From assembly GCF_019668465.1 (NCBI RefSeq), contig NZ_AP024828.1, forward strand, positions 1,612,001 through 1,676,000: a stretch of 64,000 bases of DNA, in the 5' to 3' direction. Origin of the DNA: Mycobacterium senriense. Lineage in GTDB: Bacteria; Actinomycetota; Actinomycetes; Mycobacteriales; Mycobacteriaceae. The position numbers and the translations under genes are program-made. The notes below the pieces were generated by a model, which ran no database searches, was not told where the DNA came from, and was given only the letters and a program-made list of their open reading frames with translations. Numbering within the stretch: the stretch's first letter is position 1; every line of letters begins with the position of its first letter. Shown here in pieces: positions 8,719 through 18,737 of this stretch.

Positions 8719-9324
8719 GTGCCGCCGCCGGAGGATCCAGAGGACTACGTCGCACCTGCCGCGCAACGGGTGCGTGCGGGCACGTTGCTGCTCGCCAACA
8801 CCGATCTCCTCGAACCGACGTTTCGGCGCAGCGTGATCTACATCGTCGAGCACAACGACGGAGGCACGCTGGGCGTCGTCCTGAACCGCGCCAGCGAAAC
8901 CGCGGTGTACAACGTGTTGCCCCAGTGGACCAAGCTGTCGGCCAAGCCGAAGACGATGTTCATCGGCGGGCCGGTCAAGCGTGACGCGGCGCTGTGTCTG
9001 GCGACGCTGCGGGTCGGCGCCGATCCCCAGGGCGTGCCCGGCTTGCGGCACGTTGACGGCCGGGTGGTCATGGTCGACCTGGACGCCGACCCCGACGTGA
9101 TCGCGCCGGTGGTCGAAGGGGTGCGAATCTTCGCGGGATACTCGGGTTGGACTATCGGTCAGCTGGAAGGCGAGATCGAGCGCGACGACTGGATTGTGTT
9201 GTCCGCCTTGCCATCCGACGTGCTCGTGGGACCGAGGTCCGACCTGTGGGGCCAAGTCCTGCGTCGCCAGCCGCTGCCGCTCTCGCTGCTGGCCACCCAC
9301 CCCATCGACGTCAGCCGGAATTAG
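8719..9324 (+). CDS. YqgE/AlgH family protein (Rv0038-like)
   Basis: 201 aa, the family's normal length. Hallmarks are AGTLLLANTDLLEPTFRRSV near the N-terminus, HNDGGTLGVVLNR, FIGGPV, and GYSGWTIGQLEGEI in the middle, all typical of YqgE/AlgH (DUF179). The function is not established in mycobacteria. GTG 8719 is taken as start because the conserved domain begins 15 residues later; the frame continues upstream into the spacer with the MFS gene but without conserved sequence. Confidence 0.85.
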   Translation: MPPPEDPEDYVAPAAQRVRAGTLLLANTDLLEPTFRRSVIYIVEHNDGGTLGVVLNRASETAVYNVLPQWTKLSAKPKTMFIGGPVKRDAALCLATLRVGADPQGVPGLRHVDGRVVMVDLDADPDVIAPVVEGVRIFAGYSGWTIGQLEGEIERDDWIVLSALPSDVLVGPRSDLWGQVLRRQPLPLSLLATHPIDVSRN

Positions 9325-9345
9325 AGCCTGTCCCCCGGCCTCAGT

Positions 9346-9687
9346 TCACTGGCACGACTGCGTGCAGCCGGCACAGCTGCCGGCGCAGGCGGGCGCCGCC
9401 GCATCCTGGCGCAGCGCGAAGCGGGCGCTCTGCCACGAGCCCGCGGCCAGCGTTCCCAGCGCGCCGACCACACAGACGATGAGCACCACCAGCGCCGTGT
9501 CCGGGACGGCGGCCACGGCCACCGCGCCGCCAGCCGCCAACATCACCGCAGCGGCCAACTGGGTGGGCGCCATCGCGCGCAGCGCCAACGCGGTGGCACC
9601 GAAATCCCGGTTGTGGGCAAGCGACCAGGTGCCGAAACCCGCCGAGGCCACCGCAGCACACATGCACAGCACGCCCGCAATCAGCAT
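9346..9687 (-). CDS. Small membrane protein with C-terminal Cys cluster (Rv0039c-like)
   Basis: 113 aa with three hydrophobic segments (about 2-20, 40-60, 65-85) and a short cytoplasmic or external tail containing four Cys in the spacing C-x3-C-x2-C-x3-C at the very end. Length and position fit Rv0039c. The tail could bind a metal or be oxidised, which is inference. It converges with the YqgE gene 22 bp away. Confidence 0.75.
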   Translation of the reverse strand: MLIAGVLCMCAAVASAGFGTWSLAHNRDFGATALALRAMAPTQLAAAVMLAAGGAVAVAAVPDTALVVLIVCVVGALGTLAAGSWQSARFALRQDAAAPACAGSCAGCTQSCQ

Positions 9688-9755
9688 GGGCTCACAATAC
9701 GAGCCGGCTTATCGACCTGCGCATCCGGCTCTATGGGTGCCGGCGCCGCCTTCCT

Positions 9756-10880
9756 CTAATGCTGCAGGAACGAGAAGTTCGGCAGCGGGGGCAGGCCCGG
9801 CACCATAGCCAACAGGCTGGGGGTGCGCTGCGGGTTCGTCACGGGCGCCTGCGCGGGAAGCCCGACCGGGGCCGCGGGTGACGTTTGGGCGAGCGGCACC
9901 AGCGGGGCCGCGCCGGGAGCCGGGGCGACGGGCGCGACCGGAGCCACAGCGGGTGCCGGGGCGGCGGGCGCGACCGGAGCCACAGCGGGTGCCGGGGCGA
10001 CAGGTGCGACGGGAGCCACAGCGGGTGCCGGGGCGGCAGGTGCGACGGGAGCGGCGCCGGGGGCGGTCACGCGGAATCCGTTGACGATCGCGTCGGTGGC
10101 CGGTGCGTCGGCAACGCTTACCGCGCGATCGGTGGTCACCGACAGCGACACGAGGTATTTGTCGTGTCCCGACGTGGCGATGACGTGGCGGCGCGACGTG
10201 TTGAGCGTCAAATCTCCGTCGCGGTAGGTGCCTTCGACGATCGACGACGGGAAGCCGCCGAAATCGGTCATCGCGGCGTTGGTGGGCTGCCACGCCGGGA
10301 GCTTCTGGCTGTCGACGTAACCGTGGGTGATGGCCTCTTTCGGGTCGAACGCACCGACCAGTTTGTACACCACGACCTGCGCGTTCGACGAATAAATGCT
10401 GCTGCCGTGCCGGTCGGCGATCACCGCGAACGCATCGGGCACGTTGGGATCAGGCACCTGGGTCCAGCGCGCGGGGACCGGCAAGGTGATGTCGAGTGCC
10501 TGGAAGCCCTGAGGCTTTTGCGCCTCGAGCTTCACGCCCTTCGACTGCAAGAACTCGCGGATCGTGCCGGACGTCGCGGGAGCGGGAGCCGGAGCCGGGG
10601 CCGGCGGGGCGACCGCGGCCGGCGCCGCGGTTCCCGGGGCGGGGGCGGCTGCCGGCGGGGTGATCTGGTTGCCGGCCGGCGGGGCCGCGAGGTATCTGCT
10701 CGGCGGCACCAGCTCGGGCCCGAGATTCTGCGGTGCCGGCGCGGGAACCGCGGGGACGGGTGCCGGCGCTGGGGGCACCGGGTCTGCCGATGCCGTGCCG
10801 CCCGCGACAACCGCCAGGCCCATCAGGCCAGCGACCATACCGCCGAGGAGTGCCCGGTGGACGGGGACGATCTCAATCAT
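9756..10880 (-). CDS. mtc28: Proline-rich 28 kDa antigen homolog, LpqN/LpqT-type secreted protein
   Basis: 374 aa. The start ATG 10880 has GAAGGA about 9 nt upstream; an in-frame ATG at 10898 is less likely. A signal peptide is clear: [12 protein letters not shown], a hydrophobic core, and an ASA-D cleavage site near residue 34. Then comes a Pro/Ala-rich segment, the LpqN-type domain (about 110-270, with [20 protein letters not shown] and [13 protein letters not shown]), and a C-terminal Ala-Pro-Val repeat tract. The central domain matches my recollection of M. tuberculosis Mtc28 (Rv0040c, 310 aa); the extra length is in the Pro-rich tracts. It is divergent from leuS, as in M. tuberculosis. 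Confidence 0.88.
   Translation of the reverse strand: MIEIVPVHRALLGGMVAGLMGLAVVAGGTASADPVPPAPAPVPAVPAPAPQNLGPELVPPSRYLAAPPAGNQITPPAAAPAPGTAAPAAVAPPAPAPAPAPATSGTIREFLQSKGVKLEAQKPQGFQALDITLPVPARWTQVPDPNVPDAFAVIADRHGSSIYSSNAQVVVYKLVGAFDPKEAITHGYVDSQKLPAWQPTNAAMTDFGGFPSSIVEGTYRDGDLTLNTSRRHVIATSGHDKYLVSLSVTTDRAVSVADAPATDAIVNGFRVTAPGAAPVAPAAPAPAVAPVAPVAPAPAVAPVAPAAPAPAVAPVAPVAPAPGAAPLVPLAQTSPAAPVGLPAQAPVTNPQRTPSLLAMVPGLPPLPNFSFLQH
9915..10058 (-). repeat. 36-bp tandem repeat in mtc28, about four copies
   Basis: Units at about 9915-9950, 9951-9986, 9987-10022 and 10023-10058, each 36 bp (12 residues of an Ala-Pro-Val pattern). The middle units differ by only a few bases, so copy number is likely to vary between strains. 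Confidence 0.75.
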
Positions 10881-11053
10881 CTGCGTCGGTCCTTCCAAAG
10901 GCGTCAGTATCAGAAGCCGTCGATAGTGGCTGACTGTAACTAGAGGTCAAAGGCGGTGAACAGGCTCGAAACACACCTGGGATGAACCTCTGATCGGCGC
11001 GCAACGGAACCGAGACCAACCTGTGGCCGGCGGACTCGTCGTGTCGGCCCTTA

Positions 11054-11059
11054 TACCCT
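11054..11059 (+). promoter_or_regulatory. -10 element of leaderless leuS
   Basis: TACCCT followed by exactly six bases to GTG 11066, with no Shine-Dalgarno sequence, which indicates leaderless transcription of leuS. Confidence 0.5.
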
Positions 11060-11065
11060 GTTCAG

Positions 11066-13975
11066 GTGACCGACTCCCCGACCGCTTCGCCGGCAAGCAG
11101 TTCCGGCGCCGCCGTGCCCGACTCTGATGCGCCGCCGCACCGCTACACCGCGGCGCTGGCGGGTCGTATCGAGGGCGCGTGGCAGGAGAACTGGGCGAAG
11201 CTCGGGACGTTCAACGTGCCCAACCCGGTCGGTTCGCTGGCTCCGGCAGACGGAGCCCCGGTCCCGGACGACAAGTTGTTCGTGCAGGACATGTTTCCCT
11301 ACCCGTCGGGGGAGGGGCTGCACGTCGGCCACCCGCTGGGCTACATCGCGACGGACGTATACGCCCGCTATTTCCGGATGACCGGCCGTAACGTCTTGCA
11401 TGCGTTGGGGTTTGACGCCTTCGGGCTGCCCGCCGAGCAGTACGCGGTACAGACCGGCACCCACCCGCGCACCCGGACCGAGGCCAACGTCGTCAATTTC
11501 AAGCGCCAGCTGGGACGCCTGGGCCTCGGCCACGACAGCCGGCGCAGTTTCTCGACCACCGACGCCGAGTTCTACAAGTGGACCCAGTGGATCTTCTTGC
11601 AGATCTACAACGCCTGGTTCGACACCGCCGCCAACAAGGCCCGCCCCATCGCCGAGCTGGTCGCCGAATTCGAGTCAGGTGCGCGCGGCCTCGAGGACGG
11701 GCGGGACTGGGCCGGGCTGTCGGCGGGGGAGCGGGCCGATGTGATCGACGGCTACCGGCTGGTCTACCGGGCGGACTCGATGGTGAATTGGTGTCCCGGT
11801 CTGGGCACCGTGCTGGCCAACGAAGAGGTGACCGCGGACGGTCGCAGCGACCGCGGCAACTTCCCGGTGTTCCGGAAACGGTTGCGACAGTGGATGATGC
11901 GAATCACCGCGTACTCCGATCGGCTGCTCGACGACCTCGACGTGCTGGACTGGCCCGAACCGGTCAAGACCATGCAGCGCAACTGGATCGGCCGGTCCAC
12001 CGGCGCCAAGGCGCTGTTCGCGGCGACCGGGCGCGATGGTGAGACGGTCGACATCGAAGTGTTCACCACCCGGCCCGACACGCTCTTCGGTGCCACCTAT
12101 TTGGTGCTGGCGCCCGAGCACGACCTGGTCGACGAGTTGGTGGCGACCGCCTGGCCGGACGGCACCGACCCGCGCTGGACGTACGGCGCCGCCACACCGG
12201 TGCAGGCCGTTGCCGCCTACCGGCAGGCGATCGGATCAAAGTCAGACCTCGAGCGCCAGGAGAGTAAAGCCAAGACCGGCGTCTTCTTGGGCAGTTACGC
12301 GACCAATCCCACCAACGGCAAACCGGTGCCGATCTTCATCGCCGACTACGTGTTGGCCGGGTACGGCACCGGGGCGATCATGGCGGTCCCCGGCCACGAC
12401 CAGCGCGACTGGGACTTCGCCCACGAGTTCGGCCTGCCGATCGTGGAAGTCATTGCGGGAGGCGATATTTCGGAGTCCGCCTACGCCGGCGACGGGGTTC
12501 TGGTCAACTCCGGCTACCTCGACGGGCTGGACGTGGCCGCGGCCAAAGAAAAGATCACCGCCCGCCTGGAGGCCGAGGGTCGTGGCTGGGCGCGTATCGA
12601 ATTCAAGTTGCGCGACTGGCTTTTCGCGCGCCAGCGGTACTGGGGCGAGCCTTTCCCCATCGTCTACGACACCGACGGGCGCGCGCATGCGCTCGACGAG
12701 GCCGCATTGCCGGTCGAGCTGCCCGACGTCCCGGATTACTCGCCGGTGCTGTTCGACCCCGACGACGCCGACAGCGAGCCGTCGCCGCCGCTGGCAAAGG
12801 CGACGGAGTGGGTGCACGTCGAGCTGGACCTCGGCGATGGCCTGAAGCCCTACAGCCGGGATACCAACGTGATGCCCCAGTGGGCAGGCAGCTCCTGGTA
12901 TGAACTGCGCTACACCGATCCGCATAACTCGGAACGGTTCTGCGCCAAGGAGAATGAGGCCTACTGGATGGGTCCGCGGCCGGCCGAGCATGGGCCGCAG
13001 GATCCCGGTGGCGTCGACTTGTACGTCGGCGGCGCCGAACATGCGGTGCTGCATCTGCTGTATGCGCGGTTCTGGCACAAGGTCCTCTACGACCTGGGCC
13101 ACGTGAGCTCACGGGAGCCCTATCGCCGGCTGGTCAATCAGGGCTACATCCAGGCTTTCGCCTACACCGACGCGCGCGGCTCGTACGTGCCGGCCGAGGA
13201 AGTGGTCGAACGAGACGGTGGCTTCGTCTACCCCGGACCCGGGGGAGAGGTGGAAGTCTTCCAGGAGTTCGGGAAAATCGGTAAGAGCCTGAAGAATTCG
13301 ATCTCACCCGACGAGATCTGCGACGACTACGGCGCCGACACGCTGCGGGTCTACGAGATGTCGATGGGCCCGCTGGAGGCCTCTCGGCCCTGGGCGACCA
13401 AGGATGTCGTCGGAGCCCACCGCTTCCTGCAGCGCGTATGGCGCTTGGTGGTCGATGAGCAGACCGGCGACGCCCGCGTGGTCGACGGACCCGCACAGCA
13501 GTTGGCAACCGACACGCTTCGAGCGCTGCATCGCACCATCGCCGGCGTCGCGGAAGACTATGCCGCACTGCGCAATAACACCGCTGCGGCCAAACTGATC
13601 GAATACACCAACCATCTCACCAAGGAGCACCGCGACGCGGTGCCCCGCGCGGCGGTTGAGCCGCTGGTGCTGATGTTGGCGCCCCTGGCCCCGCATATGG
13701 CCGAGGAGTTGTGGCTGCGACTGGGCCACCAGACCCCGCTGGCGCACGGCCCCTTCCCGGTCGCCGACCCCGCCTATCTGGTCGACGACACGGTGGAGTA
13801 CCCGGTGCAGGTGAACGGCAAGGTGCGCGGCCGGGTGTCGGTGGCCGCCGACGCCGATCAGGACACCCTGAAGGCGGCCGCGCTGGCCGACGAAAAGGTC
13901 CAGGCGTTTCTGGCGGGCGCCAACCCGCGCAAGGTGATCGTGGTGCCCGGCCGCCTGGTCAACCTGGTCGTGTAG
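11066..13975 (+). CDS. leuS: Leucyl-tRNA synthetase
   Basis: 969 aa class I synthetase that charges tRNA-Leu. The HIGH-box HVGH is at residues 86-89 after FPYPSGEGL; the editing (CP1) domain follows with [19 protein letters not shown]; the KMSKS-type loop is KIGKSLKNS from residue 737; an anticodon-binding domain and a C-terminal domain with VNGKVRGRV close the protein. The length equals that of M. tuberculosis LeuS. The GTG start is supported by the leaderless promoter six bases upstream. It is divergent from mtc28 and ends two bases before the convergent SDR gene. Confidence 0.97.
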   Translation: MTDSPTASPASSSGAAVPDSDAPPHRYTAALAGRIEGAWQENWAKLGTFNVPNPVGSLAPADGAPVPDDKLFVQDMFPYPSGEGLHVGHPLGYIATDVYARYFRMTGRNVLHALGFDAFGLPAEQYAVQTGTHPRTRTEANVVNFKRQLGRLGLGHDSRRSFSTTDAEFYKWTQWIFLQIYNAWFDTAANKARPIAELVAEFESGARGLEDGRDWAGLSAGERADVIDGYRLVYRADSMVNWCPGLGTVLANEEVTADGRSDRGNFPVFRKRLRQWMMRITAYSDRLLDDLDVLDWPEPVKTMQRNWIGRSTGAKALFAATGRDGETVDIEVFTTRPDTLFGATYLVLAPEHDLVDELVATAWPDGTDPRWTYGAATPVQAVAAYRQAIGSKSDLERQESKAKTGVFLGSYATNPTNGKPVPIFIADYVLAGYGTGAIMAVPGHDQRDWDFAHEFGLPIVEVIAGGDISESAYAGDGVLVNSGYLDGLDVAAAKEKITARLEAEGRGWARIEFKLRDWLFARQRYWGEPFPIVYDTDGRAHALDEAALPVELPDVPDYSPVLFDPDDADSEPSPPLAKATEWVHVELDLGDGLKPYSRDTNVMPQWAGSSWYELRYTDPHNSERFCAKENEAYWMGPRPAEHGPQDPGGVDLYVGGAEHAVLHLLYARFWHKVLYDLGHVSSREPYRRLVNQGYIQAFAYTDARGSYVPAEEVVERDGGFVYPGPGGEVEVFQEFGKIGKSLKNSISPDEICDDYGADTLRVYEMSMGPLEASRPWATKDVVGAHRFLQRVWRLVVDEQTGDARVVDGPAQQLATDTLRALHRTIAGVAEDYAALRNNTAAAKLIEYTNHLTKEHRDAVPRAAVEPLVLMLAPLAPHMAEELWLRLGHQTPLAHGPFPVADPAYLVDDTVEYPVQVNGKVRGRVSVAADADQDTLKAAALADEKVQAFLAGANPRKVIVVPGRLVNLVV

Positions 13976-13977
13976 CG

Positions 13978-14649
13978 CTATCGCCCGGCGGGGCGCAGCA
14001 CCACCTCGTGCAGGTGACCGTCGCGCGGGGTGCCCACCGCATGGGCGACCGCGGCCGCGAGCGTTTCGGGCTTCAAGAAGTTGGCGGGGTCATAGGTGCC
14101 GCCCTCGAACTCGACGAGTTCTCGCTGCATGTCGCTGTCGGTCCGGCCCGGATAGACCGTCGTCACCCGCAACTCCGGTTCGTCGCTGCGCAGCGAGTCC
14201 GCAAAGGCGCGCAGTGCGAACTTGCTGGACGAATACGAGGCCATACCCCGCGAAGCGGTGCGCCCCGCACCGGAGTTGATGAACACCACCTGGCCGCGCG
14301 CCCGTCGCAGCGCCGGCAACAGCGCCAGCGTAAGTTCCACCGGTCCAAAGACGTTCACGGCGAAGGTGGCACGCCACTCGTCGACGTTCGAGTCCGCGAC
14401 GCTGCCCGGGATGGCCAGCCCCGCATTGTGCACGAGCACGTCGAGCTCGTCCACAATTTCGCAGGCCGCGTCGATGTCGCCGGAGTCGGTGAGGTCCAGT
14501 GGGAACGTGGTGGCGCCGAGCCGCTCCGCGATCGCGTCGAGCCGATCGGACGGCCGGCCCGCCAGCAGCAGGGTGTGCGTGGGTGCCAGCGCTGTGGCGA
14601 TGGCCGATCCGATACCGCCGCCGGCGCCGGTGATGAGTGCATTGGGCAT
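13978..14649 (-). CDS. Short-chain dehydrogenase/reductase
   Basis: 223 aa. The cofactor-binding motif is TGAGGGIGSA at residue 7, the NAG motif is VHNAGLA, and the catalytic Ser and Tyr-x3-Lys are in NSGAG and YSSSKFALRAF. It is a classical SDR of short type that uses NAD(H) or NADP(H); the substrate is unknown. The start ATG 14649 places the Rossmann strand at residue 2, as is normal; the longer frame upstream has no domain. This gene is not in the Rv0041-Rv0042c interval of M. tuberculosis that I recall, so it is an addition here. Confidence 0.85.
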   Translation of the reverse strand: MPNALITGAGGGIGSAIATALAPTHTLLLAGRPSDRLDAIAERLGATTFPLDLTDSGDIDAACEIVDELDVLVHNAGLAIPGSVADSNVDEWRATFAVNVFGPVELTLALLPALRRARGQVVFINSGAGRTASRGMASYSSSKFALRAFADSLRSDEPELRVTTVYPGRTDSDMQRELVEFEGGTYDPANFLKPETLAAAVAHAVGTPRDGHLHEVVLRPAGR

Positions 14650-14707
14650 GCCCAGCAGTTTACCGACGCCGCAAATGTAAGCGAAAAGCGTTGACGGCGA
14701 GTTCTTT

Positions 14708-15211
14708 TCAGGCTTCCTTGCGTGCGGGTGGTACGCCGGCGGGTCCGGACGTCGGGTCACCGGAGGCTAGCCGCTCCAGTGGCGCCAGCGCCTGCATCAG
14801 GGTGTTGAGGTCGGACGTCGGAAGCTGGCTCAGCATCGCGGCCAGCGAGGCGCGCCGATTGGCCAGCGATTCGCCGTGCACGGCCCGTCCCCGCGGGGTG
14901 ATGTCCACGAGCACGGCACGCAGGTCGGACGGATCGCGGGAACGCTTGACCAGCCCCACCTTCTCCAGCCGCCGGATCGCCACGGTCGTGGTGGGGGTCC
15001 GCACCCGTTCGTGTGCGGCGAGATCGGTCATCCGGATCGGACCTTGGTCGAGCAGGGTGACCAGGATCGACAGTTGCGCCAGGGTCAGCTCCCCGGCCGC
15101 GGCGCCGCTGGGGTCTCCCCGGCGGAGAATCGCAAACAATTTGGACAGCGCTCGGTGCAAACCCTCGGCGAGCTCGGCTACCTCGGCCGGGTTCGATTCG
15201 CTGTCTGCCAT
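14708..15211 (-). CDS. MarR family transcriptional regulator (Rv0042c-like)
   Basis: About 167 aa from ATG 15211; an upstream in-frame start at 15280 would add 23 residues. The winged helix-turn-helix covers about residues 45-115: LTLAQLSILVTLLDQGPIRM, then the recognition helix with RTPTTTVAIRRLEKVGL and the wing RDPSDLRAVLVDIT. MarR dimers repress nearby genes and release DNA on binding small aromatic ligands. The target could be the adjacent SDR gene on the same strand or the ABC transporter upstream, but no clear operator was found. Confidence 0.85.
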   Translation of the reverse strand: MADSESNPAEVAELAEGLHRALSKLFAILRRGDPSGAAAGELTLAQLSILVTLLDQGPIRMTDLAAHERVRTPTTTVAIRRLEKVGLVKRSRDPSDLRAVLVDITPRGRAVHGESLANRRASLAAMLSQLPTSDLNTLMQALAPLERLASGDPTSGPAGVPPARKEA

Positions 15212-15276
15212 AAATCGGGAGTCTAACCCGATATGAGGTGCGTACAAGGGAGCTATTGCCCGCCAGTTAGTGGCGA

Positions 15277-16026
15277 TCAAAGCACTTGCGACAAAAACCG
15301 CTGCAGCCGTTCGGTCTCTGCGGCATCGAATATCTGCTCAGGAGGGCCCGATTCCACGACCTTGCCGTGATCCATAAACACCACGGCGTCGGAGGCCGAC
15401 CGCGCGAAACCCATTTCGTGGGTCACCACAACCATTGTCATGCCATCGGCGCCGAGGTCGGCAATGAGTTGCAGTATTCCCTTGACCATTTCGGGATCCA
15501 GCGCCGAGGTTGCCTCGTCGAAGAACATCACCTGCGGCCCCATGGCCAGCGCGCGGGCGATCGCCACCCGCTGCTGTTGCCCGCCGGACAGCATGCTGGG
15601 ACGGGCACCGGCCTTGTGTTTCAGGCCAACTCGGTCCAGCTGCGCCATCGCCAGGTCGCGGGCCTCGTCGGCCGGCAGACGCCGCAACTTTCGTGGTGCC
15701 ATCGCCACGTTGGCCAGCACGCTCAGGTGTGGAAAGAGGTTGAAATGCTGGAACACCATGCCGATGCGCTGGCGCAACTCGTCGGGATCGTCGCGCAGGA
15801 CCGACCGGCCATCGAGCAGAATGTCGCCGCTGTCGGGCTCATACAAGCGGTTCAGCGTGCGCAGCAGCGTCGACTTTCCCGAACCGGACGGCCCGATGAT
15901 CGCCACGGTGCTGCCCGCGGGTGCCTCGATATCGACGCCTCGCAGCACCTTGCTTCCGCCTATGGTTTGGTGGACGCCCTTGGCCGCCAGCGAAACTGAC
16001 GCGCGCCCGTGGATGCCGAAGGTCAC
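15277..16026 (-). CDS. Polar amino acid ABC transporter, ATP-binding protein
   Basis: 249 aa nucleotide-binding domain. Walker A is GPSGSGKST, Q-loop VFQHFNLFPHL, ABC signature LSGGQQQR, Walker B VMFFDEATSALDPE, and the switch His is in VVTHEMGFAR. The Q-loop HFNLFPH and ATSALDPE are characteristic of the polar amino acid (Gln/Glu/Arg) uptake family. The GTG start at 16026 has AGGAGATCAC in front and overlaps the stop of the substrate-binding/permease gene (GTGA). It supplies the energy for the fused transporter subunit upstream. Confidence 0.9.
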   Translation of the reverse strand: MTFGIHGRASVSLAAKGVHQTIGGSKVLRGVDIEAPAGSTVAIIGPSGSGKSTLLRTLNRLYEPDSGDILLDGRSVLRDDPDELRQRIGMVFQHFNLFPHLSVLANVAMAPRKLRRLPADEARDLAMAQLDRVGLKHKAGARPSMLSGGQQQRVAIARALAMGPQVMFFDEATSALDPEMVKGILQLIADLGADGMTMVVVTHEMGFARSASDAVVFMDHGKVVESGPPEQIFDAAETERLQRFLSQVL

Positions 16027-17837
16027 GTGATCTCCTGGCCGAACGTGGTCCCGAGCAGGTCGGCGTCGTCCTCGGGCGTGGCGGCGCGGCGGCCGCGGCG
16101 AAGCCGGGTGTCGATGTAGTTCACCAAATGCGTTAGCGGGATGGTCAATAGCAGGTAGAACAGACCCGCGGCCACCAACGGTGAGAGGCTCCCGGTCTGC
16201 GCGTTGAGATCCCGCCCCACCTGGAAGAGCTCTCGCTGATCGGCGATCAGGCCGAGGAAGTAGACCAGCGCGGAGGCCTTCAACAGCCCGATGGCCTGAT
16301 TGACCAGGGCGGGGAGCACGCGACGGATGCCCTGCGGCACCACCACCAGCCGCATTGCGGTGACGTAGCCGAAGCCCAGCGCCCGGGACGCTTCCAATTG
16401 TCCGGGATCGACGCTTTGAATGCCGGAGCGCAGAATCTCGCCGATATAGGCGGCGGCCATCAACCCCAGCGCGACGATGCCGAGCGGGTAGGGGTTCTTG
16501 TTGGTCAGCCCACTGACCAATGGGCCGATGCCCATCCCGATCAGCAAGATGATCACCACCTCGGGCAGACCCCGGAAGATGTCGGTGTACACCCGGGCGG
16601 GCCAGCGCAGCCAGCGCCGGTGCGAGATCCCGGCCATCGCCAACACCATTCCGAACGCCAGGCCGATGACCAGGGCGCTGTTGGTCAGGATCAACGTGTT
16701 CGGCAGGCCGGTGGTGAACAGCACGGGAATGGCCTGCCGGTACATATCCCAGTCGAAGAACGAGTCGCCCAACTGGGCCAGTGGAGATTTCGGGGCAGGT
16801 GGGCCCGCCGGCGAGCGGTGTTGTTTCGCGATCGCCGCGAAGTCCGGCAGCTTGGGGATGGGCGCGGCTTTGGAGCCGGGTTTCCAGCCGGGCGGCACTG
16901 TCCGCGGCACCCATTGGGTGTACAGGTGCGCCCAGGTGCCGTCGGCGATGACGGCGTCCAGCCCGGAATTGAGCGCGTCGATCAACGGCTTGTTGCCCTT
17001 GGCGACCGCATAGGCGACGAAATTGCCTGGGCTGTAGGTGTTCGCGGCGACCACCGCCGGATCGCCCGGGCGAATGACGGTCGCGGCAAGGGTCCCCGGT
17101 GCCACCCACGCATCGATCTGCCGGGACTTCAGGTTGGCGTACAAGGTGGCGAAGCCGGGATATTTCACGGGTTGCAGATGCAGCACGTCGACGACGTACG
17201 ACTCCTCGACGGTGCCTTGCACGACGCCGATCCGCTGGCCGCCGGCGAGGTCGCTGAATTTGTGGATGGCCGAACCGGGCGGGACCACCAGCGAATAGAA
17301 CCCGAAGTCGTAGCCGTTGGTGAAAGAGACGGTGTGCCGGCGGGCGTCGGTCGCCTTGACCGCTGCCGAGCCGACGTCGAAGCGCCGGGAAGCCACCTGG
17401 GCGAGCAGCGCGGAGAAGTCGGTGCTGACAAAGCGGACCTGCAGACCCAGCTTGGCGGCGATGGCGCGCAGCAGTTGGTTGTCAAAGCCGCTGAATTCGC
17501 CCGTGGGATTGATGCAGATGTTGGGTGGGGCGTCCGACAGCGTGCCGACGGTCAGGACACCCGGCACGCCGAGACCCAGGGAGCCGACGTCGACCGCGTC
17601 GAGCGGCTCGACCGACGCCGTGGTGTCACGGTCGTCCTCGCCGGTCGTCGGGCTCTCGGTCAGGTCCTTGGGCAGGGCCCGCGCGCTGTCCACGCCGGCC
17701 GGCGCGCATTGATTCCAGTCGGCTGCCGCCGGCGCGACCGGGCCCCCCAGCGTTAGGCCGCACACCACAAGGACGGTCGCGGCCAGGCCGAATGCCCTTC
17801 CGCGGCGCTCGGTGTGGCGGCCCACGCGCGAATTCAT
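16023..17837 (-). CDS. Fused amino-acid-binding protein and ABC permease
   Basis: About 604 aa. Signal peptide to about residue 37 (hydrophobic core, then APAAAD). Residues 85-315 are a periplasmic-type substrate-binding domain: GVLTVGTLSDAPPNICINP, GEFSGFDNQLLRAIAAKLGL and the DVGSAAVKATDARR segment. From about residue 360 comes a His/Glu/Gln/Arg/opine-type permease with 5-6 membrane segments and the EAA-type loop EASRALGFGYVTAMRLVVVPQG. Binding protein and permease are normally separate genes; the fusion tethers the receptor to the channel. The start could also be GTG 17846. The transporter is not present between Rv0042c and Rv0043c in M. tuberculosis. Confidence 0.88.
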   Translation of the reverse strand: MNSRVGRHTERRGRAFGLAATVLVVCGLTLGGPVAPAAADWNQCAPAGVDSARALPKDLTESPTTGEDDRDTTASVEPLDAVDVGSLGLGVPGVLTVGTLSDAPPNICINPTGEFSGFDNQLLRAIAAKLGLQVRFVSTDFSALLAQVASRRFDVGSAAVKATDARRHTVSFTNGYDFGFYSLVVPPGSAIHKFSDLAGGQRIGVVQGTVEESYVVDVLHLQPVKYPGFATLYANLKSRQIDAWVAPGTLAATVIRPGDPAVVAANTYSPGNFVAYAVAKGNKPLIDALNSGLDAVIADGTWAHLYTQWVPRTVPPGWKPGSKAAPIPKLPDFAAIAKQHRSPAGPPAPKSPLAQLGDSFFDWDMYRQAIPVLFTTGLPNTLILTNSALVIGLAFGMVLAMAGISHRRWLRWPARVYTDIFRGLPEVVIILLIGMGIGPLVSGLTNKNPYPLGIVALGLMAAAYIGEILRSGIQSVDPGQLEASRALGFGYVTAMRLVVVPQGIRRVLPALVNQAIGLLKASALVYFLGLIADQRELFQVGRDLNAQTGSLSPLVAAGLFYLLLTIPLTHLVNYIDTRLRRGRRAATPEDDADLLGTTFGQEIT

Positions 17838-17886
17838 CAGTGTCACCGTAACGACTGAACGGCGACCTGGCCCGCTCAGAGTCGGT

Positions 17887-18627
17887 TCACAGCACCAGCG
17901 ATGCTTCGTCGGAGATCGGGCCCGCGTCGGCGATCGCGGGCAGCGGGCCCGGAACGACGCGACCGACGTCGTCGGGCGGGGTGAAGACCCGCCGCCGGAC
18001 CAGTTCGGCCAGCATGGTCTGCGCCATCAGATAGGAGCGGTCGACGCACGCGGCCCGCGCGGCTTCGGGGTCGCGCCGCTGTATCGCCGCGGTCTCGTCT
18101 TCGTAGAACGGCAGCACTTCGTCGCGTCCGCTCTGGTAGGTCGTCCAGAACAGGCGGGGGATGAGATCCTGCGAGGCGCGGATCGTGGCATGCAGCCGCG
18201 GACCGGCGTACTCCTCGTTGAGGGTGCGCCGATACTCGGCGGCGATGTCGGTGAATGCGCGCGAATCCTTGGCGGTGCGCAGCGAGCGCATCAGGGTGTC
18301 GAGCTGGCCCAGGATTCTTGGCGTGGGACTGGTCGCCGCGCGTGCGGACGCAATCCCATTGAGCATTCCGTCGAGCTCATGGTGTTCGAGGACGGTGGCC
18401 TCATCGAACCGCTCGACGAACGCGCCCCGGTGATATCGCGTGGACACAATGCCGTCGTGTTCGAGTTGGACCAGTGCCTCTTGAATGGGCACCCGGCTCA
18501 CTCCCAAGCCCAGCGCAATTTCATTGCGGTCGACGCGGTCTCCAGTGCGCAGCTTCCCGGTCAACAACAGGTGCAGGATGTGCGAAACAACCAGGTCCTT
18601 TTCTTTGACCCCGTATTTCTTCGGCAT
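17887..18627 (-). CDS. GntR family regulator, FadR/FCD type (Rv0043c-like)
   Basis: 246 aa. N-terminal winged helix-turn-helix with [36 protein letters not shown] pattern elements (residues 25-65), then an all-helical FCD ligand domain with the metal-ligand His/Asp pattern ([35 protein letters not shown]). Such regulators respond to carboxylic or amino acids. It sits directly downstream of the ABC transporter start region on the same strand, so it may be transcribed ahead of the transporter. Length agrees with Rv0043c (244 aa). Confidence 0.85.
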   Translation of the reverse strand: MPKKYGVKEKDLVVSHILHLLLTGKLRTGDRVDRNEIALGLGVSRVPIQEALVQLEHDGIVSTRYHRGAFVERFDEATVLEHHELDGMLNGIASARAATSPTPRILGQLDTLMRSLRTAKDSRAFTDIAAEYRRTLNEEYAGPRLHATIRASQDLIPRLFWTTYQSGRDEVLPFYEDETAAIQRRDPEAARAACVDRSYLMAQTMLAELVRRRVFTPPDDVGRVVPGPLPAIADAGPISDEASLVL

Positions 18628-18737
18628 CTTTTTGTTTCAGTCTCTTTCACGCCCGGTTCGGCAAGCCAGCGCTGAGAGTTTCTCACGAATTGACGCGCGC
18701 GTTTAGTGTTTGGCCGAGGAACCTGAATACGCCGGTT

